A stretch of DNA of 64,000 nucleotides from Stenocarpella maydis (GCA_002270565.1 NQMI01000032.1:187320-251319); one strand, 5' to 3'; positions 24,326 through 35,814 are shown, counted from the first letter of the stretch. Notes: generated by a model not told the origin, from the sequence alone. Program-made: numbers and translations.

Positions 24326-26248
24326 TCATGCTCTTCTGTCAAGCCAGGCATTGTAGAGGCCCTCAGTGACGGTTACATCGCTAAAGCTCACACTTCCACT
24401 TCCATCCCGAAAAAAGCTAATGTTTCTTGACGATTCATACCACGATCTATTGACGTTAGTGTTTTTTGCGAAAACCCAATTTTGTCTTCCCAACAGGTGG
24501 CCGGTCTCTTACCTTATCCAGGTCCCAAGAGCAAACCTCCCATTGGCGTGTATCTCGACAATGGAGTTGTCGACTACAACCATCACCTCCAGAGTTTCTA
24601 TCTTCTCGTCATCGCCTTCCATGACATCGAAGAGTCGCAATGTTCCTGCCTCATTCCTAACGTCGATTCCGGCAGATGACACGGCGGCGGCACTCGAGTT
24701 GCTCCTGTCCACGATGATCGACTCGTTAGAGAATTGGTAGTAGATCGCGGTCGACTCGTATTCTGATGAGAGGATTTTAAACCCGGCTTTAAGGTCAGTC
24801 TCTCTTGCGGACGAGGGGAAGCTCAAGTTTGCCGTCAGGACAAAGAACTTGGAGTCTGGAGATTGGGTAAATGCTGTCAAGCCAGGGCTGCTGAAACTAT
24901 GGCCTGACTCGGTGAAAGAGGTCTTGCCGGCCAGCAACGCAGCCAAGGGTTCTCGCGCAACTTTTTGCTGCAGGGTCCTCAGCTGTAAGAGACCCCTTGA
25001 TGTATCGTTGGCAGGAACACTCCAGGACCCAGTCTCTCTTGAGAGATCATTGTCGACGACGTTGCTGATAGTGCCAAGACTGAGCTCGCGGGGCAACAGT
25101 AAAGCTCCAGTCCAGTTCTGTGCAGCTGGGAAGCTTTCGGTTCCGTAGAAGTTCCCCGTCAGCCAGACATACGATATGAATCGGTCCGGCGCAGCACTCT
25201 TTGTGGATGCCACCGAGGAGGCGGGTAGGAATTTCCCGGCTGCGGCATAAGCCGAATGACCCCAGTCAAGCTTTCCTGCCATGGTCGGAGTGAATTTTGC
25301 CTGCCTAGTATTATCAGACAGGGACACGTTGCCAGCTGCCCAGAGCATTTCTCTGTAGTCAGAGACCTGGGGCACAATTGGCTCAAGAGACCACTCGGCA
25401 CCAAGCGTGACGAAAGTTTGCCCATCCTCGTTGTATCCCGCCTCATCAAGTGTGAATACGTTAGAAGTCTCGAAGTTGAAGCCCCACCGGCCTGCAAATT
25501 TGCCGTCCCCCCAAGTCGAGTTGGCAGTTTCGTGCCACCACTGGCCCATTTCTTCCCAGTATTGGAAATCCGTATCGTGTTGGCGGTACAAGAACTGGCT
25601 TGGGCCTTCACCGTGAACGCCTCCCGAGATGACCACGTACCAGGTCCCTTGTGTGCTGTTGAGGAGAGTATCCAGCTGCGCACTTTGGAACACGTAGGGG
25701 TCGCGGAACCCAGTCACGTTCACCGCAAAAGGAGGCGACGGGATGACAGGTCCCTGCTCCAACTTTGTGAAGTTCTTGCCCCCATCGCTCGACACTGCCA
25801 GGCTCTGCGTCTCGCTCCCGCGCGTGTAGGCAATCGTCCACTGGATGGGCAGATACGAGACCGAGGTGTAAAGCAACGTTGGCATGCCATTGATGCCACT
25901 CGGGATGACCGACCCGTCGAACACAGCTATTGGGTCATTGAGACCGCCGGCCACGATGAATGGGTCGCCGTTCGCATTGAGATCCTTATAAGTGACGAGA
26001 TCATCCGTGGTAGCTCCGGATCCGCCGCTGTAAAGATAGCCAACGTGGAAGACGCCCGTCGAGGGATCCGTGTAGTGCATGCATGGATCGCCGATCTGTC
26101 CGAAGGGCGGTAGCACGTGGGCTTTCGGCCTCCAGGTTGAGAACAGAGAGGTATCAGTGAGCGTAGACAGGTTGGGAGGCGCAGAGTTGTAGTCTAGCTG
26201 CGCAGCTGCCAAGCAGGCAATGCTCAAAATCATTGCCGACTTCATCAT
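24326..26248 (-). CDS. Secreted GH32 fructosyltransferase / beta-fructofuranosidase
   Basis: Exons 26248-24513 and 24446-24326 (intron 66 nt) give 618 residues. GH32 enzymes hydrolyse sucrose or fructans, and some transfer fructosyl groups. The N-terminus is a signal peptide (MMKSAMILSIACLAAAQ). The start 26248 was chosen over 26272 because it gives a compact signal sequence. Catalytic motifs are all visible: nucleophile Asp in GQIGDPC (about D54), transition-state Asp in FRDPYVF (about D183) and acid/base Glu in FNFETSNVF (about E260). The GDPC form and the motif RGSETQSLAV are features of the fungal fructosyltransferase group (Aspergillus FopA type). The second exon supplies the end of the C-terminal beta-sandwich (VTEGLYNAWLDR). 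Hydrolase versus transferase activity cannot be decided from sequence. Confidence 0.93.
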
Positions 26249-26829
26249 GTCAATACAACCAGCGTACCACATCTCTCCAGCGAGGTAAAGAAGGGTAGCT
26301 AATGTGACCAGCCTCCTAGTAAGGCATCGAGAACACCAAAGGACGACTCATTGAGGCATCTCGTTGAGGTCTTCACTATACCGTTACATTGCCGTTCCAA
26401 TAATCGACCGTGGACCCATCCTTGCTAACCACTTCGGGGAGATGGCCTATACATCCTCGGCAGTGATGCAGTGCGATGCTTGCTCAAGTGGAGATGGGAG
26501 CCAAGTGGGGGAAGTGGAGACTTGAATTACAATTATCCGCGGGGAAGCCCCAGACTAAATACTATGTAGATGACCTCGGGACAACGAAAAGCACAGCTAA
26601 CAGTAAAGCCATTAGTAACTTTACCTGGATGGGATCGGATAAATAAGAAAAGGCGGCAACATCTCACGACGACCAAAGCATGAATGAGACATGCATTCCG
26701 CCCTGCCCTTGCATCAGCTGGACATTGTTCATTCGTCGCCAGATTAATGACCTGGCCCAAACTGCCGCCGTCATATGAATTTTTGCCAGAGTTGTGGAGT
26801 TCCAGCCGAAGTTGCCGGAACCTGGTGCG
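26249..26829. other. Upstream of GH32 gene, downstream of P450 relic
   Basis: Holds the GH32 promoter. The minus-strand frame that begins in the P450 relic continues into 26533-26830, but there it no longer resembles a P450. No other gene is seen. Confidence 0.45.
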
Positions 26830-27833
26830 CTTGCGCTGAAGTTCCAAAGAGTGGATAAATCCGCTCATAATTCCACCTGAGATGGGTTTGCCTTCTTTCA
26901 CCGTATTGGTCTCGTGCTCGAGCATTTCTGTTAAATGTGTTTTGAAAGCCCCTGCAGCGTCCCCGACCTCGATGAGCTTCTTGGGCACGAGAGGCCCCTT
27001 CAGATACCGGTAGGGAATGAGCATGACCAGGATCACGTTATCGAGCACTGTTGGTAGCGTCTTGCGGTAACCCGTTTCATCATCTGCCTGGGCGGGCGTA
27101 TCTGTTGAGGAGCGGAACGGGTACTATTTACGGAAGCCTGTTGCAGAGAGTACGTTCAAGGGTATCGTTCGCACATCTTTCCGCACGCTTGGTGTCTCCT
27201 AGCTCGTAGCGCTTCTCCAGAAACGACCCGTCGCATCTGATTGGCGAATACTCTCATCCCAGGCAAATTTCATGATACTCTCATTGAACGGAGCCGCCAT
27301 TGCCTTGCGATAGCGAGCCCAATCCTCGGTCCCAGCCGGGGAGATGGAAAGGCCATATACATTCAAAGTGTCTATTCATCCATGGATATGAATAGCAATT
27401 CAGCCTACCAATCACAGAACTGAGAAGCCTTTACTCACTATACTCATGAACAGGGCGTTGAAAATCCCAACGCCTCAAGAAGATTTCCTTGATCGCTCCG
27501 GGATCCATAGTGTGTACGTAAATGCACATGGGAGCGACAATTGCCCAGACTGGGCCAAAGAGCTTTGCCGTTGCTGCCCTCTCCCAGAAATGCCATCCAC
27601 GGTGCAGAAGACGGACAAAGTTTGGGTAGGAAGACCACTGGATTGGAAAGCCGATCAAGGATTGCCCATAAATGAGGTTGAATAATCATCCATGGTGCAT
27701 TTCTGATTGGATCTATGTGAACCCGCACGAGCGGTATGTTCACGGATCGAGCTTTGTGCATGTTGATCTCCAAGCACACAAGGCTCCATACAAGATAGAC
27801 GAGGGCAGAGCTTAAAACAAGGGAGATAACCAT
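26830..27833 (-). pseudogene. Cytochrome P450 relic, truncated and interrupted
   Basis: Minus-strand fragments in order resemble the N-terminal half of a fungal P450. They are a membrane anchor (MVISLVLSSALVYLVWSLVC), a proline-containing linker, a GWHFWERAATAKLFGPVWAIV block, the helix-C-like block DWARYRKAMAAPFNES, and the block VLDNVILVMLIPYRYLKGPL. Defects are a one-base frameshift near 27655 (an extra T in a short T run), two in-frame TAG codons (about 27185 and 27100), and loss of everything after about residue 300, including the I-helix, ExxR and the heme-binding Cys loop. A normal intron donor (GTGAGT) follows HEY at about 27430. The family call is by pattern recognition; the breaks are read directly. 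Confidence 0.7.
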
Positions 27834-28797
27834 GTCTGTGCAGGCAGTAATTCAAAATTAAGGCACAGAAACACCAATTGTGTGTGATTTAGCGATGTTG
27901 GAACGAAGCAGCAAGATGAACCGGACTGAGACCACGACTTGCAGGTGGACTTGAGATACCGGAAAGCGAAAATGGGTGGTTTGTGCTGCATCACTATTGA
28001 GGAAACCGGCTTGTCCCCGTTGTTGGTTTCAATGCATTGCGGCGCAGGGCGTCTTGTAATTTTAAATATGCAGTTGGTTGACGAACTCCTTCATTTGACC
28101 CACCGCTCAACTACATACTTACCTAAGTCACGGACCCTCCCCCCCTCCCATTTGACACCCCAATGTAAGATTCAAAACGTGTCATTTTCTAAAAAAAAAA
28201 AAAAAAAAAAAAAAAGTGTAATTATTTAAGAAGTTCCCTTACTGTTAATATTTCAGTCGGCCGTAACCCCGCCACAACCGTCAACGTCAAGCCAGCCCCA
28301 CAATCAAGCTACAGGGGGGGTGGTTTGTATGTGCCCTAGGCCAGAGCCAATTGCCGTGAACTACTTCTTGCTTATTGGTTTACTTGTCTCGTAATTTAAA
28401 GAGGGGAAAGAAAAAAAAAAAAGGAAGCCTAGCTGATGTCAGTCTGTGGTTCAACTGTTACTGCAGCGCCCTGTATATCCTGCTCATCTCTATGCTGGCC
28501 CAGAATGTTCATGATACGGAATGTATCTACCTATGGTCTTTCGTCCGTCTGCTAAACTAATTTGACATCCACGCCCACAGCTACCACGACCGAATATTTA
28601 TAATTAGGAATCTTGGCTTTGATAAGTCCGAACGTGGTTGAGCGATTGCAGAGAGTATTCAGAGAGTTGTGGGCTTTGATGGAATTCAGGGGCTTATTAA
28701 CAATCCGTCAGATAGACAACTGCTCGTCACCACTTTCATTGAAAGCAAATGGGGGCTTATAAATCGGTGCTATTAATAATTAGTCATGCCTTTGTAG
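27834..28797. repeat. Gene-poor stretch with 25-A run
   Basis: A homopolymer of 25 A lies at 28191-28215 and a shorter A run near 28409-28420. The long A run could be a retroposed tail or simple-sequence expansion. No target duplication or reverse transcriptase was recognised, and no gene is seen. Confidence 0.4.
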
Positions 28798-29640
28798 ATT
28801 GCAGGCGGCGCAAATCTGGCTGCGCGAAGCATCTTTGGTCAGGATCAATGCTGAGATGGACTCGTGTCCATCAGTCGCCCGGCCCAAGAGGCTTGCTTGG
28901 ACCGTATATCCCATGACTTGCGATGCGCAGCGCTCCAGTGCCAGCTGCTTCAAAAACATGTTCAGGCCATCAACAGACGCTACAAGTCTCTCAACGGGGA
29001 CGTAGTACCTGGGGCAGGACATGGATACATGCATCCGGTCAGAGAAAATGCTTGGTGAGTCATGAAGCCATAGCTCATGAGTGATCTCTACAGGCTTTTG
29101 CTTGAGACAGAGCAATATGCAAGCGCAGAGGTGCTCCTAGTGGATCCTATTTCCCGAAATCAAGGAAGGTTCGGTCGAATACGCAGAGAATGCGCAAGGC
29201 CTCATGGGATCTACGAGCGAACGGGACTCGGAGATAAAGCCGTGACATGCACCAAGACATAGCTGGATACCTGTTCGCAAAGGGAAAGCCCTCAGCAGAA
29301 TAGCTTAGCCAATGCCAATGCCTACAGCAATGTCGGCCATTATCTATGCTTTTCGGAGTCAAGGAAGCCCTTGCCTGTCTACTCAGACAAGCCCCGGAGG
29401 CCATCGAAATAGCGGCAAAGCTCGTCTTTGCCGAGCGTGGCATGAGAATAGGTGTCTTGTATTCGAATTGAGGTAGGACTTGAGACAACAAACCCCACAA
29501 ATCATTTTAGGATTTGTCGACTTGGCCGAGGTTGTTGTTGCCAAGCTCGGGATCCGCTGAAGCCCGCCTGGTTGGCGTTGGAAGAGATCCACATCTCCAG
29601 TCTAAGATGGATAGCATCCTTCGAAGACGATAGAACCCGT
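28798..29640 (+). pseudogene. Possible degraded coding remnant, unknown family
   Basis: Plus-strand fragments look protein-like but are broken by stops and frame changes. They include LRCAALQCQLLQKHVQAINR (about 28920), LYRLLLETEQYASAEVLLVD (about 29085) and VKEALACLLRQAPEAIEIAA (about 29350). The helical, Leu/Ala-rich composition is less random than in the surroundings. I cannot name the family, and chance frames are possible. Confidence 0.25.
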
Positions 29641-30154
29641 GGTGCGTAGCATCGGGGGGGGGGGCACTCAGTACAACACACGCCTCGGAGCTGGAATTTA
29701 CTTTATTTAACGGATGGTGCTATTGACTAGGCCGTTGACTATGCCCGGGCCATGGGACGACGCGATGCGACACCACCATGCGCTCTTGCATTAAGAAGGC
29801 AAGCGCTCACCTGGTCTCGCCCCTGAAGGTCTTCATCAGCGTTGCAACATCCGAATATGCCCCAGGGTGGCGAGCACGTGGGGGTGGGAAGCTAGTTGAC
29901 ACTATACTAGGTGAGCCATGTGCCTGGGCGGAGATGGTCGCCGTTGAGCCAGTGAAAGTCCGGTTCCTGGCAAGGGTCAAGACGGACTAGGCACGGTAGT
30001 AGCCCGGATATGGCGACAACGCCGACAAGAGGGTTGGTTCGCCCATAACCGCTGCGCAGAGGAGAAATGAAGAGGGGACAGTTGATGTACGAAATAGGAT
30101 ACCAAAATCAATGTGAAAAGGGGCGGGTGGCTCGTCTCTTGCAGGAAAAACAGG
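29641..30154. other. Upstream region of GMC gene
   Basis: No supported gene. A run of G lies near 29656-29664. A plus-strand frame of 70 codons (29778-29990) has no recognisable features. Confidence 0.4.
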
Positions 30155-30160
30155 TATAAA
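30155..30160 (+). promoter_or_regulatory. Candidate TATA box of GMC gene
   Basis: TATAAA occurs 187 bp upstream of the chosen start codon of the GMC oxidoreductase gene. The position is plausible for a TATA element followed by a 5' leader, but the transcription start is unknown. Confidence 0.35.
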
Positions 30161-30341
30161 GCCGTGCTGTGACGATGGGACACATTGAGATCTGTGTGGT
30201 CTCTCAGCATCTCTCGGCACATCTGGCTGCATTTGTCAAGAAGTGATAGACTCAAGGGGTCGCGGTAGGTTGGGAGGTTTTGCTTCCTACTTAAAAGTAC
30301 CGCAGCTGACACTCGTGCAGGAAACTCACATCAAGCCCAGC

Positions 30342-32294
30342 ATGAAGTTTCAGCATGTGCTGGCCGGCACGGCCGCATTTGCAACAGCCACAACTGCCGT
30401 CAACCTCACTGGCTACGAGTATGTCGTGGTTGGCTCTGGGGCTGGTGGAGGGCCGCTCGCCGCTCGCCTCGCCCTCGCTGGTCACAGGACTCTGCTCCTC
30501 GAGGCTGGCGACGACCACGGCACTGAGCACAACTACACGGTCCCGGCCTACAGTGTGAGGATCTCGGAACAAGAGGACGTTGCCTGGAACTTTTTTGTTC
30601 ACCACTACGCCGACGACGCCCGTCAGGCCCGAGACTACAAGACCAGCTACAAGACCCCGGATGGCTCCATCTACACCGGGCTCAGCCCCCCGGCGGGCTC
30701 CACGCTGCTGGGCACCCTCTACCCTCGTACCGGAACACTGGGAGGATGCACAGCACACAATGCCCTGATCGCCGTGTACCCCCACGAGTCGGACTTTGAA
30801 TACATTGCGCAGCTGACCGGCGACTCATCGTGGTCTGCGGATAACATGCGCAAGTACTTTGTCAAGATGGAGAAGAACCAGTATTTGCTGCCTGGGCAGG
30901 CCGGCCATGGATACGATGGCTGGCTTTCGACCGAGACAGCGCCCCTCAGCATTGTGACTGGAGACACACAGCTTCTCAGCATGCTCACCGGAGGGGCATT
31001 CGGTCTCGGCAACGAAACCAACTCCGCCATCAACCTGGGAACCTTGATCGCGGGCGACGCAAATGCGGACACCCAGGCCCGAGATACCGATCCTGGCTAC
31101 TACCAAATCCCCATCTCGACCAACGGTGCGCACCGCAATGGCGCCCGCGAGTTCGTCGTGGCAGTTCGCGACGCGACCAACGAGGATGGCAGCAAGAAAT
31201 ACCCCCTTGATGTCCGCCTGAACAGCCACGTTACCAAAATCACATTCGACCAGTCCGTCTCGCCACCGCGTGCAACTGGCGTCGAGTTCCTTCACGGCCA
31301 ATACCTCTACAAGGCGAGCCCCAAGAGCAGCGGTGCCTCCGGCACTCCTGGCTCGGTCACAGCCTCCCGCGAGGTTATTATCGCTGGCGGTGTCTACAAC
31401 TCCCCTCAGATCCTGAAGCTCAGCGGTGTTGGCCCGGCCGACGAGCTTGACAAGTTCAACATCCCCGTCATCGTCGACTCTCCCGGTGTGGGAACCAACC
31501 TGCAGGACCACTATGAGATCACGGTGCAGGGCAAGATCGAGAACAACTTTACCGCCCTGGATGGCTGCACCTTCGACGAGAGCGCAGCCGACCAGTGCCT
31601 CGACCGCTGGGAGAACCCCGTCCTGGGCGACCACGGGCTGTACTCGTCCCCCGGCCTGGCAGCCGCCATGTACTACAAGAGCTCTGTGGCTGAGAACAAC
31701 GAGTGGGATGCCTTCGTGTTCGGCGGGCCCGTCAACTTCCGCGGCTACTTCCCCGGGTACAGCGCCAACGCCACGGCCGAGCACAACTGGTTCACCTGGG
31801 CCATCCTCAAGGCCCACCCGCGCAACAACGCCGGCACCGTGAAGCTCCTCTCGGCCGACCCGCTCGACGTCCCCGAGATCACCTTCAACTACTTCGACAC
31901 GGGCTCCGGCGACTTCCAGTCCGACGTCACCGCCCTGACCGAGGCCGTCGCCCTCGCCCGGGACTCCATCGCGCGCCAGCCCATCAATGTCACCGAGATC
32001 CTCCCTGGTGCGGGCGTCCAGGGTGCAGAGGCTGTCGGCCAGTACGCCAAGGACACGGCCTGGGGACACCACGCCTCATCCACCGTGCCCATCGGTGCTG
32101 ACAGCGACCCGAACGCCGTCCTGGACTCGAGCTTCCGGGTCCGCGGCGCCGCCGGCCTGCGTGTCGTCGACGCCTCGGTCTACCCCAGGATCCCGGGAAC
32201 ATTTACCGCCGTGTCGACTTACATGGTGGCCGAGAAGGCCGCCGACGTCATCTTGAGCCAGCTTAATGCCACCGCCTCGGCTGCCAGGAGGTAG
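30342..32294 (+). CDS. Secreted GMC-family FAD oxidoreductase
   Basis: Single exon, 650 residues. GMC/AA3 flavoenzymes oxidise alcohols, sugars or choline. The start at 30342 gives a signal peptide (MKFQHVLAGTAAFATATTA); the frame is open further upstream but without such a sequence. The FAD-binding GxGxxG (VVVGSGAGGGP, from residue 28) and the downstream Glu of the beta-alpha-beta fold (LLLEAGDD) are present. The second GMC signature is IIAGGVYNSPQILKLSGVG. The first catalytic His is in WGHHASST (about H577). At the place where many GMC enzymes have their second His/Asn, this protein has Phe (IPGTFTAV, about F621). Several NxT/NxS sites support secretion. The substrate is not predictable; aryl-alcohol, glucose and choline oxidases are all related. 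Confidence 0.9.
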   Translation: MKFQHVLAGTAAFATATTAVNLTGYEYVVVGSGAGGGPLAARLALAGHRTLLLEAGDDHGTEHNYTVPAYSVRISEQEDVAWNFFVHHYADDARQARDYKTSYKTPDGSIYTGLSPPAGSTLLGTLYPRTGTLGGCTAHNALIAVYPHESDFEYIAQLTGDSSWSADNMRKYFVKMEKNQYLLPGQAGHGYDGWLSTETAPLSIVTGDTQLLSMLTGGAFGLGNETNSAINLGTLIAGDANADTQARDTDPGYYQIPISTNGAHRNGAREFVVAVRDATNEDGSKKYPLDVRLNSHVTKITFDQSVSPPRATGVEFLHGQYLYKASPKSSGASGTPGSVTASREVIIAGGVYNSPQILKLSGVGPADELDKFNIPVIVDSPGVGTNLQDHYEITVQGKIENNFTALDGCTFDESAADQCLDRWENPVLGDHGLYSSPGLAAAMYYKSSVAENNEWDAFVFGGPVNFRGYFPGYSANATAEHNWFTWAILKAHPRNNAGTVKLLSADPLDVPEITFNYFDTGSGDFQSDVTALTEAVALARDSIARQPINVTEILPGAGVQGAEAVGQYAKDTAWGHHASSTVPIGADSDPNAVLDSSFRVRGAAGLRVVDASVYPRIPGTFTAVSTYMVAEKAADVILSQLNATASAARR

Positions 32295-32732
32295 ATGATG
32301 TTTTTGGGGGGTGATGCTAGTTGAGGACTTCTTACGATGTAGATATGCTTAGTTATGATGACACCACGCACCCTGGCTCTCGCGGAGAACGCCGTAAATA
32401 AACTCCAATTGCCTCATACTTGCCTCCATGTTCGGCTCGCTGTTGATAACAATAGCCAAACGATTCTCCCACACTACTCGGTGGGCCACAGCAGATGCAT
32501 AGTACCAGCCCAGGTCATTGGGCACTGACAGATGGGGGTGTAGGGGGCAGCAATGGCTGGCAGACCTTGAGATGCTACCTCCTCAAAGCGCCCCTATATT
32601 GCACCCAGGAAACGCGAAGATGGACTTTCCTGTCCCACATTCTCACCCTTGTAATAACTGGGAGGGCTTGTGTTGGAAGGGGGAGTCCCGAATTCGCGTT
32701 CTTCAAGCCGGACCCCAACCAAAATTTTGGCT
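32295..32732. other. Intergenic between convergent genes
   Basis: 3' regions of the GMC gene and the trypsin-TPR gene. No gene or clear motif was seen. Confidence 0.5.
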
Positions 32733-35110
32733 CTACGTTTTCTGTTTCAGGAAAATCGAAAGAGGTTTCGAGGCCTGTCCAGATATTTGCCGAGGGCTCG
32801 CAACAGAAAGCTGTTTGCGGGCAAGAGACAACCATCCCAGTGCGTGAATGCTGATCTCCTCGTGCTCGCTGGATGCATCAGTAGCGCCAGTAGCGCCCTT
32901 AACCACGGCTTCCAGCAGCCCAACGGCTTCCAAGGCTCTTCCGGCCTTCAAGTTTGCTTCAGCGAGCACCATTTGGGATGCAAGGAGGTGCGGGTCCGAT
33001 TCTGGGAGGGTTTCGCTTTTCAATGCCACCACGCGTTCGAGTATTTGGATGGCCTCTGATGCCTGACCGTTCGCCAGGTACGCCCTGGCAAGTTCATGTT
33101 GTGAGGTAAGGCGGCGAATATGGTGTTCGTCAAGAATTCCCGCCTCTTTCGCCACGACATGCTTCAGGAGTATAATGGCCTCTGATGCCTGGCCGTCTTG
33201 TATGTATTTGACAGCGTGCTCGTGTTGTTCGACTAAACTGCCGTCATGGGGATCAACAAGCACCTCCTGGTGGATGTCACTCCGTAAGGTGGACTCATCT
33301 GGTTGCGAACGCTCATGTGTCCTCGATGGGCGGATTTGGCAGCTGCTGTCTATTGGAACGGCCAAGGAAATACTGGAATCACCCAGAGCCAGGCGCATTT
33401 CCTCGATCGCGGCGTGCAAGGGCACCATGTAGGTGTGCCCGTTACCGTTCGCAGCGATTATATATCCGTACACCTTCCCGGTTTCTGGGTGGTAAACCCA
33501 CGCACCCGAATCGCCTTTGATTATAGTGGAGCCTATTCCACAAAGTTAGTACTTGGCTGACTTTGTGAAGGGCGCCTTAAAAAGTGATATCTATGGGTCA
33601 GCATTATTCAGGCTCACTTACCCCTGTCCAATATGATCTTTCGTACGTGAACAAATCCTTGGTTCGGCCTGAGCATAATTCCACTCGTAAAAGAGGACAA
33701 CGTTCCAGTCGTTTCACCTCTTGTGGTTCTGATTGCGACAAAAGTGCTAACGCTAGGATTGCTAACACTTGGAAAATCCGAACTCTGGGCTAGGGCAGTG
33801 TTGCTCTGGACGGCCACGTCGTAGGTTAGGTCTAGTGCGTCTGCATCAAACAAGGCCCAATCGTGTTGAGGGATCTCTGTCGACATGTTTGGATACAGGA
33901 TGCCCCCGACCCTGCCCGGAACCTCAGTTCTCCCCTGGTAGCCATGTTCGGGGCTTTGGGCAAGCTGCTCAAGGAGATGCCCAGCTATGAGGCCAACCTG
34001 TTTGGGTGACTGGTTCTGGGGGGTCAGTTGGAGGAGGCCGCCGCAGGTACCGTGTACGAATCGCGAGCCATCTCTAGTGGCCAAACGTATACCCAGCCCA
34101 TATCTTCCATTTCCCTGCGGATTCACTTCCTCGCAAGCAACAACCATAGATCGGGTGTCGGCTTCGAGCGTGCTGCTCGCATGACGCGCTCCGCTACTAT
34201 CGCTGTTATCCAGCGACATCATAGAGGAGCCGTCATTGAAAGAATCGTCCGAATCATCGCTATCCGATGGATACTCTCCATCACTTTGAGTAGCCTCATC
34301 CGGCATCCCGATCAGTGTTGACGACCCTTCGCATGCAAGGACCAGTAGCTCCACTGTTGTCCCGTCCTGAGGCCTGCAGCGACTCTGTACTATAGTATCA
34401 GTGTCAAGGAACTTTTGCATTGCTTTGACGTGCTTCTCAATGATGACCACCACCGCCGGCATTGAGCATTCTTTATTGACGCCAGCCGACATCAACTCGA
34501 TGATTGTAGGAACTCTGGGTCTTCTCAACCCCCACTGCCGGCGCCGCATTCTCGTCTCTACGCTGTCGAATATTTCGGTGCGTATGAACTGCCATCGTGC
34601 CTCGTATAGCCTGGGAATAGATTTCTGCTTCTGGTCAAATATCTTCATCTGTCCGATGTTGTATATCGGGTCGTCCGCGCCAGGCCGTAACCCGGCAGAT
34701 AATGGCTGTTTCTGAGGTGCTTCAGTGAGCCCGGATGACGCTGGTGATCCTGGATCAGTAGATCTGGATGAGGTTGTAGTCCCTTCGTGGTATGATCTTG
34801 CACTTGAGACATGGCTACTGGTGGCCTGCGAGACTGTGCTGACTTGCGGTAGAGACTTGGTCTGGTCAAAGCCATAGGAGGATACATCATCTGGTTTGTG
34901 GTTTTGAGGATCACGAAGAGTGCTGCACTCGTTGGTAACTCCCTCTTCGGCCCCAGAAGAATATTTCCCGATGCCAGGGCTGTTGTTCGCGTCCACGGGC
35001 CTTGGCCGCGGTTGTAGATATGCTTGAGGACTTGCACTGCCACGAGGCATCTCAGGAACAGATATTGTCCCATAGCTGAAGACGTCTGGATCCATCAATT
35101 TAGAACTCAT
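32733..35110 (-). CDS. Trypsin-like domain protein with C-terminal TPR repeats
   Basis: Exons 35110-33622 and 33532-32733 (intron 89 nt) give 762 residues. Residues 1-150 are Ser/Pro-rich and disordered. A predicted folded region at about 150-260 is followed by an acidic Ser/Asp linker (about 280-315). The next part reads like a chymotrypsin-fold peptidase: a CGGLLQL strand (about 356), candidate catalytic His in LIAGHLL (H378), Asp in QHDWALFD (D417) and Ser in IIKGDSGAW (S505). The intron lies eight residues before the Ser. After about residue 590 come roughly three 42-residue TPR-like repeats (SEAIILLKHVV, SEAIQILERVV, LEAVGLLEAVV), ending about 715. There is no signal peptide, so it is probably cytosolic. 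The triad is inferred from spacing. The GDSG motif and repeats are read directly. Peptidase-TPR fusions recall immune or conflict proteins, which is inference. Confidence 0.75.
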
Positions 35111-35814
35111 TGCGGTGTCTCCCTTACATGTTACTTGGATCGTATGTGACTTTGCAAGATTTGGTTACCCTGGTATGCATGGGCATTTATCGCAGATAGA
35201 ATACCAAGAAATGGACGAAAAGTGTGAACAAACCGAGAGCCTCCCCGGAATCGAATCAATAAGACGAGTTTTGAGCGCTCTGATTGATATGGTGGCGTTC
35301 CTTAAATTGCCGAGCAATCATCCGGAATGCAGGTGCACTACATCTTCTGTTGGGGCGGGGGGNNNNNNNNNNNNNNNNGGCACTGCAGTGCATTTGCAGT
35401 CAGCAGTGTGATGGCGCTAAGTTGTCGAATTCGTTCAAGCATACATGAATGTCAGGCTGACCCCTAATTTGTTTCCTGTCTCACCATGACTTCCTGGCGC
35501 CGTCGTGAAGGCGCTGCCGCAAGCGATTGGCCCTCGGCCTCCACAGTCTCATGCAGTCGAAGCCCTAAAGATAGTACCGCCCTGCATGGTATGGGCGCCT
35601 TACTGCTCACTCCGAGCCCCGTGGTGCCCTTTTTACACTTGATAAAATGGCCTCGATTTTGCCTCATCAGGAGATCCATGCCTCTGGATTCCCTAAAACG
35701 ACCAATAAATAGTAAATACACATCTACACTCAGAATGATCAACATAGAATTTTATCCACGGAGCAACATTAGTCCCTAGACATGAAATTTTGCCTTTGAC
35801 ATAACGCAAAGAAT
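35111..35814. promoter_or_regulatory. Divergent promoter with assembly gap
   Basis: About 700 bp lies between the starts of the trypsin-TPR gene and the membrane-anchored gene. It contains the gap of unknown bases, so its true length is not certain. No gene is seen. Confidence 0.45.
35363..35378. other. Assembly gap (16 N)
   Basis: Sixteen consecutive N follow a G-rich run. This shows a scaffolding or low-quality gap within the divergent promoter. Confidence 1.

Noticed and set aside
25256..26113. 285-codon plus-strand frame
   Set aside because: Antisense shadow of the GH32 gene.
30825..32072. 415-codon minus-strand frame
   Set aside because: Antisense to the GMC oxidoreductase, with Gly/Val-rich artificial composition.
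24326..32294. Biosynthetic gene cluster around GH32, P450 and GMC genes
   Set aside because: There is no polyketide synthase, peptide synthetase or terpene synthase, no transporter and no cluster regulator, and the P450 is broken.
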